From Rhizobium lentis (lineage in GTDB: Bacteria > Pseudomonadota > Alphaproteobacteria > Rhizobiales > Rhizobiaceae): a stretch of 64,000 nucleotides of DNA. The notes below the pieces were generated by a model. It had not been told where the DNA came from. It did not search any database and worked only from the letters and a program-made list of their open reading frames with translations. Shown here one piece after another: positions 59,683 through 64,000 of this stretch; position 1 is the first letter of the stretch; the number at the start of each line of letters is the position of its first letter. The DNA is taken from assembly GCF_014200175.1 (NCBI RefSeq), contig NZ_JACHBD010000009.1, positions 186,001 through 250,000 on the forward strand, read 5' to 3'. The translations under genes and the position numbers were made by a program.

Positions 59683-61341
59683 CAATGCAGAGGATGAGAT
59701 TTCCAGTCGATCGGGGTCTATATTCACGTAGCCGCGGCGGGTTCCACAAACCGCTCCGCCATCGGCGAAAATCTCGACGATTCCGCGATCATGAAACAGA
59801 CGAAGGTCCTTCCCGTCGCCAAGCTCCGCCACGTATTGGATCGAGCCATCGTCCTGGGCGAGCCGGATCGAAAGGGTACCGTTGGCGACGCCCACCTCGA
59901 AAGCAAGTTCGCCGCCCGCCGTCGCGACAAGCCTGCTGCCTTGCAGCGATCCGGAAAGCCGGATCTCGATCGGACCGCCGGGCAGTGAGTAACCGCCGCT
60001 TTGGTTCGCGGCGAGGGGGATGGCGACATAGTGCTCGTCGACCTCAATCGCCGGCAGCATGCAAATTTTCTTCTTGTCTTCACTAAGAGTTAGAACGCGG
60101 GGCAAGGACATTTCGCCGGAATAGGCTGAACCCTCCGGCTTGCGGTATTCCCAGTTGAAAAGCCATGCAAAGGCGATCTGGCGCCCTTCGGCTTCGAAAC
60201 TCTGCATCGCGTAATAGTCAGTCCCGAAATCCAGCAGTTGCAACTCGGGCGTATCAGGCACGAAGCGATCGTTGATAAACTCGCCGATCAGGGCGTAGAG
60301 GAGATTGTGGCGCCCTGTCGCTGGTTCGATATGGCCCACAAACCCCATCACCAAAACCCACTTGTCCCCCATCCGAAAGAAGTCGGGGCATTCCACTGCG
60401 CGGGCGCCTTCTTCGCGGAAATTGGCGGGCGCGCGGTAAAGCAGCCCCAGATGTTGCCATTCAAGTCCATCGTCGGAGCCATAAAGCAGCACCGCCGGAT
60501 CGCCATAAACTGATGCGCCAAGGATCATTCGATAGGCATTCGCTGCTTCGTCCCACCAGACTTTGGGATCTCGGAAATCATGCTTCACGCCTTCCGGACG
60601 GGTCTCCAGCACGGTCGCGATCCGCTCGGCGTTGATGAGGTCGCGGCCGGGTTCGGCGATTTTCTGGACTTCGCGGTAATCTGCAAAGAGATCGTAGGCG
60701 GGCAGGCGCTCGGTATAATAGAACTTTATCTTTCCGTCCCGATCCCTGAACGCGCTCCCCGAGAACGCGCCACCGGTCGCACCGAGACGGGCGAGGTTCT
60801 GTTCAGGTCGCAAGAAGACCGGCATGTGAAGCCACGCACATAGGTCGTGGCTGGTCGCATGCCCCCAATGCATCGGCCCCCAGTCCGTGCCGCCCGGATT
60901 GAACTGATAGAACAGATGCCAGACATCGCCAACCTTGCACAAACCGTTGGGATCATTCATCCAGTTTTTCACTGGCGAGAAGTGCAGGCGTGGCCGTTGC
61001 GCGTCGGCTGCACACCAGCTGTCGATTTCGGGTCCGGTGCGCTCCACCAATTGTTCCCCGAATTCCAAAACAGTGATTCCGGTCGTCGAGACTGACTGTG
61101 GATTATAAGCATAGGCCCAGGTGAATTCTGTTCTGCCTTCATCCCATTCGAACTCCACCTCGCCCGCTTCACGATGATGGTAGCTGTAAAATTCCGAAAA
61201 CTCCGAGAAGCGTTTCACCCCCCACAAGAGCTGGTCACCCTGCAGAATGCGAAATGGGAATTCGTCCGAGCTCGGTTCCTTCGACGTCGCCCAGAATTCA
61301 ACGCGCGTCCCAAGCGCCAATCGCATTTTCTGCCTTCGCAT
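59653..61341 (-). CDS. GH32 beta-fructosidase (invertase/levanase/inulinase family), altered 3' end
   Basis: A 562-residue glycoside hydrolase. The nucleophile motif NWMNDPNGL is near residue 124, RDPKVWW near 256 and the acid/base motif ECPDFF near 317, so the active site is complete. An N-terminal domain of about 110 residues precedes the propeller; a C-terminal beta-sandwich follows (IVEIFADGGAV). There is no signal peptide, so it acts in the cytoplasm. The last eight residues come from a dispersed repeat, so the natural end is replaced. The start at 61341 has AAGGA upstream. It neighbours a GH91 gene, suggesting fructan or difructose use. Confidence 0.88.
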   Translation of the reverse strand: MRRQKMRLALGTRVEFWATSKEPSSDEFPFRILQGDQLLWGVKRFSEFSEFYSYHHREAGEVEFEWDEGRTEFTWAYAYNPQSVSTTGITVLEFGEQLVERTGPEIDSWCAADAQRPRLHFSPVKNWMNDPNGLCKVGDVWHLFYQFNPGGTDWGPMHWGHATSHDLCAWLHMPVFLRPEQNLARLGATGGAFSGSAFRDRDGKIKFYYTERLPAYDLFADYREVQKIAEPGRDLINAERIATVLETRPEGVKHDFRDPKVWWDEAANAYRMILGASVYGDPAVLLYGSDDGLEWQHLGLLYRAPANFREEGARAVECPDFFRMGDKWVLVMGFVGHIEPATGRHNLLYALIGEFINDRFVPDTPELQLLDFGTDYYAMQSFEAEGRQIAFAWLFNWEYRKPEGSAYSGEMSLPRVLTLSEDKKKICMLPAIEVDEHYVAIPLAANQSGGYSLPGGPIEIRLSGSLQGSRLVATAGGELAFEVGVANGTLSIRLAQDDGSIQYVAELGDGKDLRLFHDRGIVEIFADGGAVCGTRRGYVNIDPDRLEISSSALAEVFERYSK

Positions 61342-61527
61342 GCTGTTCCTTCAGAAAGTGAATGGTCTCGACCCGACACCGCCCGGGCGCACGGTCGCTA
61401 TCCGGGCCGCGGCTGCGGTCCGTGACTGAGGTGGCATTTCAGTTTTCTTCTTTCGCTTGGCGTCCGATCAAGGATGAGGAGCGGTCGCGTTCAAGGTCCG
61501 AGGCCGGCGATCTGGGCACGGCAGCCG

Positions 61528-62907
61528 CTATGGCCATCCTATAACTGGCGTGGCCCGGAACGCATTCATTGTTCTGTCCAACTGAACCTGTTCGTCACTG
61601 CCTGAATCGAGCACTGTGTTCCGTACGGAACCCTCTTGGACCTTCACTGCCGTGACTTCGAGCGTCTCTAAATTGCTCGTTGAAAGCAATGCGCCCACTT
61701 GTGTTGAAAAGCAGGCACTTTCTGGTGCATCGCTGCTTTGCGATTTTTCAGTCGTGGTCACAATGTGATTATTGGCGATGTAATTTCCGCTGCCGGAAAC
61801 CAGGTTGATAATCACAGGCTTTGCGGCGATCGGCTTGATATACTGAGTATCGATCGTTTCCGAGATGTGGTTTGCGATCACCGAGTTGTTGCTCCCGTCA
61901 ATGCGCAAAAGTCCGAACAGATCATCCAGCCCGTTGTCGTATTTCTGCATCGGCGCCCATGGTTCGCGATCTCGCAACAGGTGATTTGAGGAGACCAAAT
62001 TCTCGCAGCTATTATCGGCGAGAACCAACATTCCGGGATAAAAGGAGTGGAATCTATTTCCGGTGACCGCGGAACGGACGACGCCGGAAAAATAGATGCT
62101 GCTGGCTCCTCGAGGGAATACGTTGTTTGAGGATATCAGAACACCCCCATAGTTTTCTGCGAAAATGGAATGGCCCCTGTAGCCGGCTCCAACAAAATTA
62201 TTCGCTATTCTTGACGCCTGCCCCATGCCTTTCAATTCAATACAGTTGCCGCACTCGGCAATGAAATTGTTATCGATCGCGAGTGCATCTGCATCATGAA
62301 CCGTAACTCCATGCTCCAGATAGATAAGACCCATCCCGGTTATCCGGAATGAGTCATTGGCGCTGCCGACATAGATTCCGGTTTTGCCGTTCTTGTAGGT
62401 ATTTTCTGCGTCATGTTGCCCCGAACCATCGTCAATAAAGTGCAGGCCGTCGATGCAGAAGTCAGCAAACTCCACGGAACTTATCCGAGGATTTCCGGTG
62501 CGCTTAACATAAAAGGCGGCTCCTGCGGCCTCACCGTCGGCGGACTCAGGAGATGTATCCACGAGTACCCGACTTCCGCCCGGCCACACTTCATGCCAGT
62601 GTCTCAGCTCGTTTGCGGGTACGTTGAAACGGATGCTCGAAGACGTAAAACCATGCCCGGAGCCCACGATCTTCAGATAGCTTACGTCGATAACAACTTG
62701 AGTGACAAGTCGGTAATCACCGGGCGGTATATAGATAACCGCTCCAGGTTTTCCGCCGTCATTCAAATCGGATACCGGTTGCCCTCTTTTGATATCCGCA
62801 ATGATGCTGTTTATGACCGCTCCAATATCCTCGTAGGGATTTCCTGCAGGGTACTTCGTTACATCGAAACAGTTTTCACTCGCCATTGTTGATATCTCCC
62901 CGGACAT
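61528..62907 (-). CDS. GH91 protein: inulin fructotransferase / difructose-anhydride hydrolase family
   Basis: A 459-residue right-handed beta-helix protein. The long N-terminal block (EDIGAVINSIIADIKRG; KPGAVIYIPPGDYRLVTQ) and the core HDADALAIDNNF and AECGNCIELKG match the GH91 family, which makes or opens difructose anhydrides (DFA I/III) from inulin. Secreted family members have signal peptides, but this one has none, so it is probably cytoplasmic; opening of imported difructose anhydride to inulobiose would then fit. The ATG at 62907 has GGGGTGA upstream; 62886 is an alternative. Upstream of the GH32 gene, same strand. Confidence 0.83.
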   Translation of the reverse strand: MSGEISTMASENCFDVTKYPAGNPYEDIGAVINSIIADIKRGQPVSDLNDGGKPGAVIYIPPGDYRLVTQVVIDVSYLKIVGSGHGFTSSSIRFNVPANELRHWHEVWPGGSRVLVDTSPESADGEAAGAAFYVKRTGNPRISSVEFADFCIDGLHFIDDGSGQHDAENTYKNGKTGIYVGSANDSFRITGMGLIYLEHGVTVHDADALAIDNNFIAECGNCIELKGMGQASRIANNFVGAGYRGHSIFAENYGGVLISSNNVFPRGASSIYFSGVVRSAVTGNRFHSFYPGMLVLADNSCENLVSSNHLLRDREPWAPMQKYDNGLDDLFGLLRIDGSNNSVIANHISETIDTQYIKPIAAKPVIINLVSGSGNYIANNHIVTTTEKSQSSDAPESACFSTQVGALLSTSNLETLEVTAVKVQEGSVRNTVLDSGSDEQVQLDRTMNAFRATPVIGWP

Positions 62908-62999
62908 TTGTCACCCCACAGCGAGAGTAATGATGTCCTTGATTAGCTTGATGCTCGCAGGGCGCCTGGGCAAATGCGTCCAAGCAGCTTTATGTTTGA

Positions 63000-64000
63000 T
63001 CACCAGATGCTGGTGCGGGTGTCCGGTCTAAAAAAGTGAAGTTCTTCCGCATCGACAGCGATGCGCGCAACATCACCGGCGCGGACTGTACTCTTCGGAG
63101 AAAACCGGGCGACAGCAGCTTTATCGTTGCCGATGTCGGCGATGGCGTCCGGGTCGCCGGCATCTACCCAAGGTGCGTCGATCTTCAGATGCACCATGGA
63201 TTCAGAACCCAGCGCCTCAACAAGGGTGACCGAGGCCGAGATCTCGGCCGAAGAAGGTCGGATTGCGGCGTCGTTCATGTGCTCCGCCCGGATACCGATA
63301 ATGACCCGACGGTTGGACGCACCGTTGAGCGAGGGGCGATATTCGAAAACCCGGTCAGGGATTTCGAAACTGTTGCTGCCCAGGGTCAGCGTCCTGCCAT
63401 TCACAACGGCCTCGTACAAGTTCATCGAGGGCGATCCGATAAAGGCGGCGACAAAGACGTTGTCAGGGCGGTTGTACAGGTTTTGCGGTGTGTCGACTTG
63501 CTGCAGCACGCCGCCTTTCATGACAGCGACGCGATCACCCATCGTCATCGCCTCGACCTGGTCGTGGGTCACATAGATCGTGGTGACATTCAGTTTTCTT
63601 TGCAGGCTGGCAATCTCGGCCCGCATCTGCACGCGCAGCTTGGCATCGAGGTTCGACAATGGTTCATCCATCAGGAAGGCTGCCGGCTTGCGGACAATTG
63701 CCCGTCCCATGGCAACGCGCTGCCGCTGCCCGCCGGAGAGCAGCGCCGGCTTACGGTCGAGCAATGTCGTCAGTTCGAGGATGCGCGCGGCCTCGTTCAC
63801 GCGGCTGTCGATCTCAGCCTTGGGCAGTCCGGCCATCAGCAACGGAAACGCGATGTTTTCGCGCACCGTCTTATGCGGATAGAGCGCGTAGGATTGGAAG
63901 ACCATGGCAATGTCGCGGTCTTTGGGATCTACATCGTTTACGACCCGGTCACCGATCTTGAGTTCACCGCCGGAAATGCTCTCCAGACCTGCGATCATTC
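63000..64000 (-). CDS. Sugar ABC transporter ATP-binding protein (UgpC/MalK type), partial
   Basis: The gene runs off the right edge, so the N-terminus with Walker A is missing. Visible parts are the Q-loop (VFQSYALYPHKTV), signature LSGGQRQRVAMGRA, Walker B AAFLMDEPLSNLDAKLR, switch YVTHDQVEAMT and a TOBE-type C-terminal domain. It lies 92 bp upstream of the GH91 gene on the same strand and is likely part of a CUT1 importer for fructan-derived oligosaccharides whose other genes are outside the window. Confidence 0.9.
   Translation of the reverse strand, partial: MIAGLESISGGELKIGDRVVNDVDPKDRDIAMVFQSYALYPHKTVRENIAFPLLMAGLPKAEIDSRVNEAARILELTTLLDRKPALLSGGQRQRVAMGRAIVRKPAAFLMDEPLSNLDAKLRVQMRAEIASLQRKLNVTTIYVTHDQVEAMTMGDRVAVMKGGVLQQVDTPQNLYNRPDNVFVAAFIGSPSMNLYEAVVNGRTLTLGSNSFEIPDRVFEYRPSLNGASNRRVIIGIRAEHMNDAAIRPSSAEISASVTLVEALGSESMVHLKIDAPWVDAGDPDAIADIGNDKAAVARFSPKSTVRAGDVARIAVDAEELHFFRPDTRTSIW

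Overview
The window looks like an accessory, catabolism-rich stretch of a large replicon (chromosome or megaplasmid) from a Rhizobium/Agrobacterium-type alphaproteobacterium. This is inferred from the high-GC codon use, the dense ABC-transporter content, the Tat-type signals on binding proteins, a fused carnitine dehydrogenase-thioesterase, LacI/GntR/AraC regulators beside almost every transporter, and a palindromic extragenic element of rhizobial type. No tRNA, rRNA or CRISPR array was seen. Both ends cut through genes.

Layout. 0-2.8 kb: end of an idonate-type dehydrogenase, a LacI-family repressor and a divergent SMP-30 lactonase with two matching operators between them. 2.8-4 kb: an XRE + Fic 'mobile mystery A/B' module behind its own palindrome. 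4-6.7 kb: an ECF sigma factor translationally coupled to a membrane-anchored VWA protein. 6.9-22.6 kb: a gamma-butyrobetaine/carnitine catabolic island with an oligopeptide-type ABC transporter, a CocE-type ester hydrolase, NDP-forming acyl-CoA synthetase, CaiD-like hydratase, acyl-CoA dehydrogenase, carnitine dehydrogenase/thioesterase fusion, a DUF849 dehydrocarnitine cleavage enzyme and a CdhR-like activator. Together they could convert gamma-butyrobetaine (and perhaps its esters) to carnitine and then to glycine betaine plus acetoacetate. 22.6-32 kb: LysR/EamA pair, small unknown proteins, glutathione-independent formaldehyde dehydrogenase (which could detoxify formaldehyde from betaine demethylation), an orphan amino-acid binding protein divergent from a CHASE4-GGDEF-EAL protein, and an isochorismatase-like hydrolase.

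32-40 kb: a CUT1 sugar transporter split over two strands (ATPase to the left; binding protein, two permeases, LacI repressor, RbsD/FucU mutarotase and PfkB kinase to the right), with two identical 12-bp LacI-type palindromes in the divergent promoter region. 40-47.6 kb: a CUT2 (ribose-type) transporter operon ending in an SMP-30 lactonase, divergent from a soluble histidine kinase and NarL-type regulator; a tandem 21-bp-spaced repeat lies between them. 47.6-53.8 kb: a NitT/TauT-type transporter in one operon with an IlvD/Edd sugar-acid dehydratase and an RraA-like protein, divergent from a GntR-FCD regulator.

53.9-59.7 kb: a region edged by IS remnants (a frameshifted ISL3 fragment, an IS5-family 3' fragment and two copies of a dispersed repeat). 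It encloses a second binding protein + CocE hydrolase pair that is paralogous to the first and last genes of the transporter operon at 7.8-15 kb, but has no permease or ATPase, and a divergent XRE-type regulator. 59.6-64 kb: a GH32 fructosidase whose 3' end runs into the dispersed repeat, a GH91 (inulin fructotransferase / difructose anhydride hydrolase family) protein and the end of a CUT1 ATPase. Neither glycoside hydrolase has a signal peptide, which suggests intracellular use of imported difructose anhydride or inulin-derived oligosaccharides. This last locus and the duplicated SBP-CocE pair are the most unusual features.
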